Assembly (NCBI GenBank): GCA_034359265.1
Contig: CP136896.1
Location: 4,371,501 to 4,435,500, forward strand
From: Canna indica
Lineage: Eukaryota > Streptophyta > Magnoliopsida > Zingiberales > Cannaceae
DNA: 64,000 nucleotides
Direction: 5' to 3'
The translations under genes were made by a program, and so were the position numbers. Every line of letters starts with the position of its first letter. Position 1 is the stretch's first letter. Positions 10,594 to 22,347 of the stretch are shown piece after piece. Under the pieces are notes generated by a model. That model had not been told where the DNA came from. It saw only the letters and a list, made by a program, of their open reading frames with translations, and made no database searches.

Positions 10594-12070
10594 ATGGCTC
10601 TAGAGAGTGTAGCGTTTTCACCCCCTAGGTTTGATGACTCAAACTTTGGTCTTTAGAAATATAGGATGTATACATATTTAAAGACTAAAGGGTTTGATGT
10701 CCTTAAAATGTTACATTGGGAATTCATTGAACCTAAAGTTGACATGCATGCATGGAGTGAAATGGACAAGAACATGTTTAAGTTTAAATGAGATGCTATG
10801 AATTGCATACTTTGTACATTACCAAATGACATACTAGAAAAAGTCATGCATTGTTCTTCGGCTCATGATTTATGGGCTAGTTTAAATGTTTTATACGATC
10901 ATGCCAAAATCGAAGAGATTAACACTTTTAATGAAGGTGGCGATGACAATGGACACTCACCTACTACTAATATTGGTTTTGATGTCCATAACTCTTCTAG
11001 TCAAAGAAGTAGCACCAAGAGCCGAAAAAAAAAAGTAATTTGTCATACTTGCAAAGAAAAGGGACATGTGAAGAAAATTAGCCAAGCATGAAGAACAAAG
11101 CAAGGAAGAGGTCAAGTGCTTCTACCTCCACCTCTCACTCATTTGAAGCACCCTCTAGCAATGACTATGAAGCTACTTCAAAAGGTTGCCTCATGAGTAC
11201 CAATGATGAGGTACACTCTTTCCCTTCTAGCCATAATAATAAAAATGTTAGTACTAGCTCTTCTAGTTCATTCAATATGTCATATGAAGAACTAGTTGAT
11301 GAATGTCAAAAAATGCATGTCTTGCTTGTTAAAAAAGATAAAGAAAATAAAAGGTTGTAAAAGGAAAATGAAATGCTTAATTCTCATTTGCATGAATCCA
11401 AACTAGAAAATAAAAAATTAAAATCTAGGTCATTTGATTCATGCAATGAAAATGTAGAATTTGAGCTTAAGGACTTGAAGCTCAAGAATAATAATTTAGA
11501 AAAAGAGAATTGTATGTTAAAATCTCAATTACATGCATTAAATAAATTCATAGATGATTTAAAAAATGAGATGTTGATTTTGAGTAGGAAAGTTAATACT
11601 TCATCTTTTAATTCTAAGCATCAAAATGTTTCATTTAGGAAACCTCAACAAGGGAATGCAAATGTTCATTATCATTTCTATGCTAAGCATTTTCCCATTA
11701 AACCTCATACTCAAAAGAAAAATGATTTATCTAAGAATGCTCATGCTCATCATACCTCTCATGCCATGCATTCTGCCATTATACCTCATAATTATGAGAA
11801 GATAAATGAGGTTACTAAGAATGCTCATACTCATCGTGTTTCACATGACAAGCATTCTAAAAATAAATCTCATGTCCATAATAAAAATAAAAATAAAAAA
11901 ATTAATGGATATTGCTTTTATTGTGGTATTTATGGCCATGCATTTAAAAGAAACCCAAGTGTTGTTAAGACACTTTGGATTTCTAGGCCAACTCACCCCC
12001 AAGGATCCAAAGCTATTTGGATACCAAAGATTTCATTTTCTTTTGTAGGGGTAGCTACCACACAAGGATG
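10594..12070 (+). pseudogene. Decayed copia gag with two CCHC-like knuckles
   Basis: Starts MALESVAFSPPRF and runs with stops at about 10654, 10789, 11089 and 11358. Recognisable parts are: the gag/UBN2 fold (for example LPNDILEKVMHCSSAHDLW, about 10823-10879); a first zinc knuckle near 11041, where CHTCKEKGHVKK lacks the last cysteine; a Ser-rich linker; a coiled-coil rich in Lys, Glu, Asn and Leu (about 11280-11600); a His-rich repeat region (KNAHAHHTSH); and a second knuckle near 11913 (CFYCGIYGHAFKR), also without its last cysteine. The end SKAIWIPK resembles the end of gag in autonomous relatives. Loss of both last cysteines and several stops argue that it no longer makes a working nucleocapsid. 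Confidence 0.8.
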
Positions 12071-12071
12071 A

Positions 12072-15013
12072 ATGAGAAGTGGTGTATTGAAGTTGACCTT
12101 GGATCTAAATGTGAAATCTCCAAGAGGTTGCAACTTCGAATCTTCATGATGCCTAAAGTATGGAAATTGACATCTAAGTATATTTTGTATCATCTCTTTC
12201 TTTAGTTGTTCTATTCAAGTTGGAGTGTTGATATATGCTTAATTTGAGTTATTTTCCCCGCTCTTGCAAAAGAGATATTTGAAAATGTTTTTATTTTGAT
12301 TTTCCGGTCTCTTCGGAGACCCAAGTAGCTTGTAATGAGCCTAAGTAACCTTGAGGTTCTAAATCGTAGGCTAATTGTGGCTTTCGATTTTCAACCAATA
12401 TGAAGGGTTGGAGATCATATTTTTCATATATTATCTTTGTGATCTCTTAAATTCGTTTTGGTATAATTTGATTTTATTTGAAACGAATTTGAAATCATTT
12501 AGCAAAGTAATCTTTGATAATGAAACTTGATGCCTATCTTTGCTTTTTGGTTGAGTTAGCTTGCTAAGTAGCTATATTTTCTCTAAAAATATTAGTGTAG
12601 CTTACTTGCAAGTTATATATTTTTAGGAAGGCTAATAACTAAATAGAATAGATTAGTTTGGCTAAATTCATGGATGAGGTATGTTTTTGGTTATTACATT
12701 TACTAGTCTAATACCTCAATTTTCATCATTGAACTATGTCTCTATACTCATGATTAGAGTTGCATGTTAAACCCTTGAATGTTCATGAGTAGGTAGAATA
12801 TTAACACTTAGACAAATTTTATTAAATGAAACTTGCCCTAAGTTAGAACTTGTCATTAGAGACATTCCTTTTAAGTCCAAACTAGTTTAACATATGTAGA
12901 GATCTTATTCTTTAAGTATTTCACAATTTAAGATCTCTTATATTCATTTAGATATCATGAAAACTAATTTAAAATGAATCTTTAACTATCTAACATAGGT
13001 TAAGATTTTAAATGAAACTTTGCATTTAAAACTTGTGATATTTAGTAAATTAGCTTGCTAGTAGTCTTAATATTTTATTATGATACTAATGAAGTCTACT
13101 TGCAAGTTAAAAATGGGAAAGTTAACAATGTGATATCTATATCACTTTAGGGGACTTAAGCTTGAAAAGCTTGGTTCAAGTCAACAAACCACATTTGGTA
13201 TCAATTGACTTGGATATTTCATTTTAAGTCCAAATCTTCATAAACATGTTTAAGAATAGGTATGACATGTTTCCATACATTTAAAATGAAAAATTCATAT
13301 AGATATGAATTAAATGACATAGAGGTCAATTCATGCTTACCTCTATTGAACTATGTTGATCCAAGTCAACAAGTTAACCCAAAGGTCTCATTTTCAATCC
13401 ATACTTGTGGAACATGCTTAGATTTACTCATGTTAGGTATTCATAGGTTTAAACTTGGAAAATCATGAGTGTTAAAATTGAAACTTTGCAAATTTCATAA
13501 AAACTAGTTTAGTTTTGAATGAAACCATGCTAGGTTGATATCTTGACTTAATGATAAAATTTTCATTTCAAACTTGACATATACTCTTTACATGACCATC
13601 ATGTGGTGTCATGAAAGTTTGAATGAAAATTGAAAAAGTTTTAAGAAAAACTGAAATTTACAAAAATACAATTTCAACCTACATTTAGTATAACTTTTAG
13701 TTATTTTTAGAAAAATATAGAATTTTTTTTTAAGTGATTCTTGAAACTACACATTCATTGAAAAATCTAGTTTCTTAAGTAAGAATTTCAAATCATCCCA
13801 TCGAGAATCTAATTTATAATGGAATTTTGAAGTTGAATTTTCAAAATGAAAAGTATCATCCTTAATTAAAATATCAATCTTCCATACTTTAATTTTTTTT
13901 CAAAAATTTCAATAAAAACTCACGTACACCATTTGGATTCTAATTCTAATATCATTCACATATTTTCATGAATAAAATCATTTCTAGGAATGATTTTGAT
14001 ATTTAGGATGATAGCTAGGATCCATTTATTTATTTGAAAACAATATAGGATGAAAAATGGGCTTTGACTTTTAAAATTCATTTGAGTTCAACTTTGATGC
14101 ATGCATTTCAAATGTCTATTCAATAATTGGTATCAAAATTTTCATCCAATAATTGGTATCAAAATGAGCATTCTATATTTGGTATAAAAAATCGTCATCC
14201 AAAAATTGGTACCAAATTTTTCATTGAAAATATGGTTGATGTATAAACTTAAAAGGATGATTTTTGAAAACTAGAAGTATAGGTTGACTTAAGTCAACAA
14301 AGAAACTTAAAAATCTTATCTTAAGCCCCAACTTAATTCATAGACTTACATTATCTCATGTTTAGTGTCTAGATGTCTAAATATGAAAAAACATGAGTAG
14401 ATAACAAATCTTGAGTCTTAGCACTTTCATTATTTTCATGCTTATTTCAAATGAAAATATGCTAAGTTCCAATTTAGATCAAATGACATTAGTTTCACTT
14501 CAAACTTGATATACATGATTTAAATGACCATATCTTGATATATTGGAAGTTTGAATTAAAACAAAAATGTCATGAAAAAGATAAACTGCAACATTGGTAT
14601 CAATTGAGTGCATACATGATTTATATTTGAATTGTATATATCATTTCTTTCATATCATGTATGATTTAATTTTTCCTATTAAGTAGGTGTTTTCCATCCC
14701 TTAGTTGAGATTTTCATTCTTCATGAAAAATAATTTTAAAAGTTTCAACTTCATGATAAAAATGTGTTCTTCATCCCTTTGATTAGATAGACCTTTCTTG
14801 CCCTTTTTTGATTGATGTCAGAAGGGGGAGAAATGTATAAGAAAATAAGGGAGAAAAGTATAGGTATAAAGGGGAGAAAAATATAGGAAATCTATGCATA
14901 CAGATAGAGGGATTTTATTTCATAGATATGCATGTTGATAGGAGGACAAAATCCCTTAGTTGATATCCTATATGCTTTAATGATATATTTTCTTATGGAT
15001 GTTTGTCATCATC
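12072..15013 (+). other. Non-coding AT-rich interior of the gag-only element
   Basis: About 2.9 kb where pol would normally lie. No frame longer than about 68 codons on the plus strand, and none with pol motifs. It holds several copies of a TTGGTATCAA-like motif, including a short tandem array at 14120-14226. Confidence 0.75.
14120..14226 (+). repeat. Tandem array of primer-site-like motif
   Basis: Four imperfect units of 26-28 bases, each with an AATTGGTATCAAAAT-like core and a CATCC/CATTC spacer. The core resembles the element's primer-binding site (ATTGGTATCAGAGC). Single copies also occur near 13193 and 14593. Confidence 0.65.
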
Positions 15014-15026
15014 AAAAAGGGGAAGA
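15014..15026 (+). other. Polypurine tract of the gag-only copia element
   Basis: AAAAAGGGGAAGA immediately before the right LTR start TGTTGGCTTTAG at 15028, preceded by the TCATCATC context usual in plant copia elements. Confidence 0.85.
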
Positions 15027-15027
15027 T

Positions 15028-15855
15028 TGTTGGCTTTAGATTTTTAACCTTAGTCTTAATCTCGATCTTAATGGTTTTGATGATAACAAATATGGAACTA
15101 AAGATTTCATTGAGAATATCTTTCAGGTTCCATATCCACTAGCGTTCGATGTCCTCGATCGGATAAATCAGAGAAATCGCAAAATCGGAAGGACATTGAT
15201 TGTCGCGCTCGGGTTCGTCGCGAAAGTTTCTCGAAGATCGACGTGTGCGCCCAAGACATATTGGACGAGCTCAAAGATCACATAAAAGCTCTCCAAGTTG
15301 ACCGTCGTTGAATGTCGGAACCCGGAATCGAAGTGCGAAAGAAATAGGCTGAAGAAACAACATTCAGCCTAGGTTCGGTCAACCGACCGAAGGTAAAGAA
15401 AGTAGCAAAGCTACTTCGGTCGACCGATGAAAGCCCAAAATGGGCAGTAGCTCGGGCGGTGGACCGACCTGCTGATTCCCGCGGCGAAAGATCGCGTCGG
15501 TCGACCGACGGGTCGACTGAAGGGAGAAAGAATCTAACCGAGGATGGCAGTCGACCAATCGCTCTACCGACCTGCGTATAAGCCGAAGATGCAATCGCGT
15601 CGGTCGACCGAAGATCGCGCGATCTGAGTCTGGTGGTCGACCAGTCGGTCGACCGACCATAGGGAAAGTTGTAGCGGTCGAATGACCGATCGACCGATGC
15701 TTTGACCGGCGCTTCGACCGACGGTCTGTAACAGATAGTTTTCTACCCATTGAACAGCCATTTCTTCGCGAGGGTATAAATACACCCTCAGATACTTCAT
15801 TTAATCTTTTTCTCCCAATCTTACCGTGATCATTGAGCATTCTAAGGGAGATTTA
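15028..15855 (+). repeat. Right LTR of the gag-only copia element, truncated
   Basis: Matches 9013-9816, with scattered substitutions and small indels, then stops at TTCTAAGGGAGATTTA. About 700 bases of the LTR (the transcribed leader) are missing. The GGTCGACC palindromes and the TATA inverted repeat (15770-15789) are kept. Confidence 0.85.
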
Positions 15856-15856
15856 G

Positions 15857-16348
15857 TTAATTGTCTTTTCTGATGCAGATTGGGGGCGAGACCCGATAGA
15901 TAGACGCTCCACTACTGGTTTCTGCTTCTTTCTCAGAGATTCTCTAATTACTTGGAGAAATAAGAAACAATATATTATTTCCCGTTGTAGTACCGAATCA
16001 GAATATCGGGCTCTTGTTGATACAACTACTGAGTTGGCCGATTGGGCTACGTTGGTTGCTAGGAGATATGGGTGTTTTCTTTGATTCGCCAATTCCTACT
16101 CATTCGATAGTCAAAGTGCTATTCAGGTTGCTCACAATGACATTTTTCATGAACGCACAAAACACATTGAGATAGATTGTCATGTCACACATCATCATCT
16201 TACTCATGAGACTTTGCAACTTATCCTTGTTACCTTTTCAGATCAAATTGCGAATATATTTACAAAGTCATTCTCTCCGAAGAACTTTTCTCGTTTAGCA
16301 TCCAAACTCAAGCTAGTAAAAATCCAACCAACTTGAGTTTGAGGGGGG
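15857..16348 (+). pseudogene. RNase H end of the outer copia element plus polypurine tract
   Basis: A single frame from about 15875 reads DADW..DPIDRRSTTGFC, then STESEYRAL, DSQSAIQVAHN, FHERTKHIEIDCH and IANIFTKS, which are the hallmarks of copia RNase H and its tail. One in-frame TGA near 16081 interrupts it and the frame ends at TGA near 16334. The run TTTGAGGGGGG (16338-16348) is the polypurine tract before the right LTR. Everything upstream in this pol is missing, replaced by the nested elements. Confidence 0.88.
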
Positions 16349-16720
16349 TATTAGAATATTCAACATTCATATTAAAATATTATCAGAATATTCAACATTC
16401 ATATCAAATATTTTGTATTCATATTGATATATTACGTAATCAGCATAATATTAAAATATTTAGCATCCATATGAGAATATTACGTAATTAACATAATATC
16501 TTCGTTATTATATTGTATATTTTTTATATCTATGTGTACGATTATTTTTCGATGTACTACTCTTATAACGCCTATATAAAGATCTTATTTTGTACAACAA
16601 AGATAACACAAATAATATAATTCTTATTCCATTCAACTTTTATAAAATTATAATAAATAAAATTACTAAAATAATCAATAAGCATAAATTATTAAAGTTG
16701 TCAAACTATAATTCATACAT
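16349..16720 (+). repeat. Right LTR of the outer copia element
   Basis: Begins TATTAGAATATTC after the polypurine tract (TG changed to TA) and ends ATTCATACATAC near 16722. It shares more than 200 nearly unchanged bases with the left LTR. It includes reiterated CATATC/AATATT motifs in the first third and a TATATAAAGATC TATA region. Confidence 0.75.
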
Positions 16721-16722
16721 AC

Positions 16723-17713
16723 TAATTATTTGACCAATCATTAAAATAATATAAATATTTTATTTAAAATATTTAGTATTTGAGTATTTGATGACAACAA
16801 AAGCATTATTTTCATGCGTGGTTTATTACCTCATAAGGATATGAGTAGCATCAAGATGTAATCAATGGCAGAAGTTAAAATTTGACCTTATTAATAATTT
16901 TATTTGCCTTAGAAAAACATAATTATGATAGTATTATAAATGAAAACTCAAATAACAACTTCAAATATATAGTAAAGAAGTAGAGAATAATTCCAAAACA
17001 AAATTGTAAACTGAAAATATGTCAACCCCTATGTGCCCAAATTTAATTTTCAATGTCTTTTCTAACGACAACCCATCACATTTTGATTTGAAGAATCTCC
17101 TACACTATCTTGTGTGCTAGACGAATCTTGCTCTTCATCTTCATCACCGTTAGTTTCATCGTTTGCTCACTCTTTAAACAAATTGTTAAAAATAACGGTT
17201 TCGAATTATGCAAATGTGAATCACACAACAAGCAAGGATCATATGGTTTTGTCTAACAATCAATGACATTTCAGATTAAGGAATACTTTTGAACGAACAA
17301 GTCTTATTTTGTCGATGGGCCCAACTACAATAATCAGAGGTGATATCATTCTCCTTTATAATGAGCTAGAAATCTAAGAATATTGAGGTATTGAGCATCA
17401 ACTACATAAAATGTGTACACAATAATAAACATAGACATATTAGTATATACATCATGAGTGACCGTATAAAAAAATTCATTATAGTTTCTACCTTAAATTA
17501 GTATAGGAAAATCAAAATTTAGCCAATGGATAGTATTAGTTTAAATCTCGCAATTAATTTAAATTTAATATTTCAAAAAATCAAAGTCAGCCCAAATATT
17601 TTTCTAATTTTTTTAAAATAAATTTCTTATTTGAACAATCAAATATCCAGTGTTACTATGAATATTATAAATTGATTATTAATATTTTTATTTAAGTTGA
17701 ATCCGATCAAAAC
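16723..17713. other. AT-rich intergenic DNA
   Basis: No supported coding region, repeat end or RNA gene recognised. Confidence 0.5.
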
Positions 17714-17720
17714 CTATATT

Positions 17721-18979
17721 TGTAATGATTATATTCAATTTTAATTCACGTCGCAGGCATGGCCTAAGTGTCGCACCTCGGGCACGGGCAGGCCATGGGC
17801 GTCTAAAACAGAGGTAATTCGGTGGCTTTGCTGAATGAAGACAGCTCATGTGCGCAATGGCATGGGCGTCGCTCACGGCGCACGGCAGGAGGCCGGGTGC
17901 GCAAGTGCGTGGGCAAGGCATGGCGGGCAGCAGTCTATGTGCGCGGAGGCATAGGCACAAGCAAGACTTGGCGTCGCCCGGATGCAAAGCAAAGCAAGTC
18001 CCGCACGGGTCGGGCGTCCAACAGTCCCGCACGGGGCGGGGCGTGGCGCACTCCCGCCCGGGGCGGGGCGTGGCGAGAGAAAGTCCCGCAACGGGCGGGG
18101 CATTTGAAGATGTTGCGGAGCAGCGGAGTCCCGCGTGCGCAATGGCGCGGGGCAATGCGCAACATGGACCATGGCGGGGTGCGGGCGCGCGCGACACCAG
18201 CCGTGGCGAGAGATTTCCCCGTGCGCGCCAAGGCACGGGCGGGAGCAGATGCATGGCTGCTCATGACGGACGCTGCAGAGCGCGCGGGTGTGCGCACCGC
18301 GCTGGGCGAGCGCTGCACTCGGCATGTGCGGGCGCTGCGCAGGCTGCAAGCGCCCAGCTCAGCTGCTTGCTGCAGTGAGAGACCAGATGGGTTGGCCGGG
18401 CCCAAGTCATGATCAAACTCAAGTTCCTGGACCCAACAGCAGTTGCGGCAGTTACTCGACAGTAACTCAAGCAGTTCTAACTGACCCAGCAGTAACTTAG
18501 CAGTTCTAACTGACCCGGCATGATGTTCCTTCATCCAAAGGCTGAGATTGCTTGGTCTACTCGAGATTCACCCTATATAAGGGCTGTGGGTTGTATGTGC
18601 AAGGGTTGGCTGTGTATTAGGTGGTCTTGAGGACTATGTATTGGCTGGTCTTGAGTTTGTAAGTGTGTGTGAGTTGAGCACAATTTGTAATCTCTTGTGG
18701 TGAGCGAGAGAGTCTTGAGCAGAGTGTACAAGCCGGGCTGTAGGCGAGTCATTTGCTTGGGATCTTGAAGGGTTTTCGTCCATTCTTGTAAGTACGTTTG
18801 TAAATACAAGTTAAAGGTTTCCCTTCATTATGTTGTGCCTTCTCTTGTGTTGCTTGAACCTCGAACAAAGTTGAAAGTAGGCTGGTTGACAGTGTTCCAC
18901 ACTGCTCAACGCCGCACGGTGGCAATTTGAGTCGGAAAATTATATCCTCAAATTGAGCCATGTGACAGTGTTAACACCA
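17721..18979 (+). repeat. GC-rich solo LTR candidate with 7-bp flanking repeat
   Basis: Runs from TGTAATGATT to TTAACACCA (TG..CA) and is flanked on both sides by CTATATT (17714-17720 and 18980-18986). It has a strong TATA box (18574) with a transcript-like leader after it and no coding region with retrotransposon motifs. The 17750-18380 part is very GC-rich, with reiterated GGCGGGGCG and GGCACGGGC motifs that create long open frames on both strands; these I do not accept as genes. A 7-bp duplication is longer than the 4-6 bp usual for LTR elements, so the exact ends need checking. Confidence 0.5.
18571..18583 (+). promoter_or_regulatory. TATA box in a short inverted repeat (solo LTR)
   Basis: CCCTATATAAGGG: a TATA box whose flanks CCCT and AGGG are complementary. 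Followed by a T/G-rich leader. Confidence 0.5.
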
Positions 18980-19592
18980 CTATATTATTCGAATAACTCA
19001 CATGTTTAACGGGATAAAATTTCAATCAAATAAAAATATAATTGAAATTAATTAAGACAAAAATTTCATAGAATAGGTATATATTATATCTAGTGATTGT
19101 TTAGATCTCGAATAAAAAATAAGATAAATTAATATTTTCATAACTTATATTTATTTTGGCTTCGTAGGAAGGAGTCGAATACTAAGACTATAATATATAA
19201 AATTTATTTTATTAAATTTTCATACTAAAAATTATGAAATTATATTTAAATATTCATTAAAAAATTGAATTAAATTTTCTATCATAAATATATATTCATA
19301 AAAATATATAAATATTACTTTATTGATCATACAATGATGGGTGTTCTCTTAAAACTATCTGTTTATAATGAGAAAAAGTATTTTGAGTTTATTTTAATAT
19401 AGAATATCCATTATTTCGAAATAAAAGCTGGATTTCAATTTTTTTCTTGGTAAAATTCTATGCAATTCATTGGACTTCAATTTCCAACCTCCTCCTTATG
19501 ATGTCTATATTCCACTGTAACAGAATCATCCTTTTGAAATTTAACGTCTGATACAAACGATATATAGGATTTCTCAAGCCTATACGATCTAC

Positions 19593-19999
19593 TAGGATTG
19601 TTCATGGGTTAAATTCGACCCAATGAACCCGAGAAACCGATCCGATCCGAATCAATCGGGTCGGGTCGGGTCGGGTTCAAATATTTGAAACCCGATTATA
19701 ATCGGGTCGGATTCGGATTTCAATATCTAAAATCCGATGACCCGAGATCCGACCCGATTATCCGAGTTTTTTATATTTTTAAAATATTTTTAATTAACAA
19801 ATATTTATTTTTAAATATTTTTTATTATTTAAAAAATTTATTGTTAAAAACTCTTTTTTTTCCTAAACGGGTAAATCCGACTACCCGACCCGACCCGATC
19901 TAGGTCGGGTTGGGTCGGGTCGGGTTTGAGAGATGAAAATTTTCAAGCCGACCCAATTTTTTTCCTAAATCCAATCCGACCCGACTCGTGAATACCCTA
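19593..19999. mobile_element. hAT-like MITE with CGGGT repeats
   Basis: Starts TAGGATTGTTCATGGG and ends GTGAATACCCTA, an imperfect TAGGG/CCCTA inverted end. The flanking octamers CGATCTAC and CTTACTAC agree at five of eight positions. The interior is mostly tandem GGGTCGGGTCGGGT and its complement around an AT-rich centre. Confidence 0.6.
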
Positions 20000-20145
20000 C
20001 TTACTACAAATCCAATAAAACAAATATGCACTACTTAATTTAATTTATTAGCTATATGACAGGTGATGTTTTTAATATTTTGACCATGTTTGATCTACTT
20101 CGATTGCCATACATTATCCTAGTCAACTTGCAAATTACACACTTA

Positions 20146-20687
20146 GGTCCATTTGATTGATAGAATAGATGGAGAATAAAATAATATTCTTATGCACCTC
20201 TATTCCCTTGTTTGATTAAGAATGATATTCTCCATATATTCAAATTATGATATTTTTCACTACTATTTTTTAATATCTATAATAATTATATAATTATATA
20301 AAAATTAATTTAAATAACTATATACTAAAAGAAAACACTATATACAATAATAGTATCTAATGATTGTTGTTGTTTTTTAAAATTAATTTATATTTATTTT
20401 TTAATAAATTATTTAATACAAATCTATATTTTTATTACATTGTTAATAATTAGAATAAATTATAATGTAATATAATTTAAAACATAAATATTCAATATTA
20501 TTGATAAAACCAATATGACTATTTTCATTTCTATTTTTTACCTATTCATTATACTAACCAAAAAATAAAATAGCTATTTATATCTATTTATAATGTCAAC
20601 CACGTGAGTCAATATTATTCTTTATTTATTCATATTCTTTATCAATTATTATTTCTTACGATTTTATTTCATCAACCAAACGTGACC
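20146..20687. mobile_element. Tourist/Harbinger-like MITE
   Basis: Flanked by TTA on both sides (20143-20145 and 20688-20690). Ends GGTCCATTTGATTGAT and, reversed, GGTCACGTTTGGTTGAT form terminal inverted repeats. The interior is AT-rich without open frames. TTA duplication and GG..TTTG ends fit PIF/Harbinger MITEs. Confidence 0.75.
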
Positions 20688-21005
20688 TTAATATTATAAT
20701 TAATTTGTATGAAGAGTATTTTTTTCAAAAAAAAAATCATATAAAAACACTCCACTTCTCATTTCTTCCTCAACACTAGGACCTTGTCTTATCCCATAAA
20801 CTAGGATATTAAGAGGATGTTTAGTTACCTACGAGTGCAAATGTTGCAAAAAGCATTTGAATGCAAAAGCAAATGTCCGCGAATAGAATTTGCAACCTAT
20901 TGTTTGATTGCCCGCAATTAGAGTTGCAATTTCTATTTGCAAATGTTTGGTTGGCCGTAAATGAAAGTTGCAGTTACACTTGCAACTAGCATCTGCATAT
21001 CTAGG

Positions 21006-21469
21006 TCTGGAAATTTTGCAGCAGCCCGATAGCCCGACACGATAAAATCGTGCTCGGGGCGCTAGTTATTGTGCCCAAATCGTTATGGGGTCGGCCTGAT
21101 AAAGCTCGAACGAATATTAGGCCAGTCTGATAAGGCTCGAACAAATATCGGGTCGAACCGTGCCTATACAGTATAGGATAGACCCAACTTGATAGCCTGA
21201 AAATATCAGACTATCGGACCCGAATTGATTTAATAGCTCGATTTGGGCCCGATAGCCCCGGTTCAAATGGGTTGATTTGAGCCCGATAGCTTGATTTTGA
21301 TTATTATTATTATTTTGTTATTGTGCTAATGGGTCGAGCTGACTGGTTTACTATTTGTGTCATGCTAGGTTGGGGGTTCTAAGCCCGAACTTTTATCTGG
21401 TTGGGCACGATTTTTGTGCGAGTCGAGCCAGCTTGCCCTAATATTTTTGACCCAACACAAGCACCATGA
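21006..21469. repeat. Repeat of the GCCCGATAGCCCGACACG family, copy 1
   Basis: Shares blocks with 43000-43565: GATAGCCCGACACG, GTGCTAATGGGTCG, CCCGAACTTTTAT and GGGCACGATTTTTG. GC-rich reiterated GGCCCGA motifs dominate. Ends were not fixed by a target duplication. Confidence 0.6.
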
Positions 21470-22339
21470 TATGCTTTTTCTTTTCTTCGATGAACACAAA
21501 AGTGTAGGTACGATCAATTCACTTGAATTAAAGGGTCGGATTTAGGATGCATACCTGGCCTAAAGAATTGACGGGTTAACGATCATGATAAATTGATAAC
21601 CTACGAGTAGGATTATCTTGTAATACATTTAATTAATAAGTCAGAGCAAATCCACGAGCTCGCTAAGCTGTCTAGCTAGCTTTCGTCCAGCATGCTTATA
21701 TTTAAATCATTTTAGAACAAATTTGAGACTAATCATATAAATAGTTTTGAGATAATTTTTTTACGGAACTTACTAATGAACATTAAATAAATTTTTGTGT
21801 GAATTTTCATTGAAAAAAAAATGTTTGTGATTCACAAATTGAGTTTAATCAATGCAAATGCTGCTAGTTAAGAACCCAACAAATGTTAGGGCGAACTGAA
21901 AAGAGAAATCGGATGTTGTTCGAGGGTTCAAAAAATTGTGATTTTTTAATTACAAGTTTGCCCCGTCATTTTCATTGTTTCGTAATCAAATGACTTGAAA
22001 TTAGAGAAAGCAACCCCTTCACGTTTTCATTTTCATAAAAAAAAAATTGATATTCAAATTTCGTTCCGATCTCGGTTTGATTTCACGAAAACGCTAGATC
22101 AGACTGATCTTTCAAAGGAGTTTTGGTTTCTTGAAAACTAAAAACCAAGTAAACAACGTTAATTTTGCTAACCGTACTACAAATAAGTTTCTTGAAACAT
22201 GCTAAGTTTTTCAAAGTTATTATCAATAATGCCCCTAGGCATATGTAGTCGCTAAGAGAGTGGTGAAGCCGCCAAAAATAAAATATTACATTTTAAGAAA
22301 TACGATGACTTTTTTTGTAATAATGAATAAATCAAGGGG
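21470..22339. other. Intergenic DNA
   Basis: AT-rich, no supported feature. Confidence 0.5.
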
Positions 22340-22347
22340 GATATGTG

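Larger units (their letters stand above)
9013..15855 (+). mobile_element. Gag-only copia LTR element (TR-GAG-like), right LTR truncated
   Basis: The left LTR is 9013-10525 and the right LTR begins at 15028 and stops at 15855. The primer-binding site (tRNA-iMet type) is at 10528 and the polypurine tract at 15014-15026. The interior encodes only a decayed copia gag (10594-12070). About 2.9 kb of AT-rich DNA follows with no protease, integrase, reverse transcriptase or RNase H in any frame I could read. By eye roughly one base in ten differs between the LTRs over their first 150 bases, so the insertion is old. The right LTR matches the left up to the equivalent of about 9816, then gives way to RNase H sequence of the outer copia. 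Confidence 0.85.
3691..16720 (+). mobile_element. Nested LTR-retrotransposon block, outer copia element
   Basis: Two related AT-rich repeats of the same strand, 3691-4008 and 16349-16720, are read as the LTRs of one old Ty1/copia element. Its RNase H and polypurine tract lie just before the right LTR. The space between is filled by a Tekay-like Ty3 remnant (4009-9012) and a gag-only copia element (9013-15855), all on the plus strand. The order implies successive insertion plus large deletions, since most of the outer element's pol is absent. I could not confirm a target-site duplication for the outer element. Confidence 0.7.

Noticed and set aside
17688..18534. Long open frames of 158-199 codons on both strands, rich in Arg, Ala, Pro and Cys.
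   Set aside because: They overlap in up to five frames within a GC-rich reiterated segment of a solo LTR. No conserved domain, and composition explains the lack of stops.
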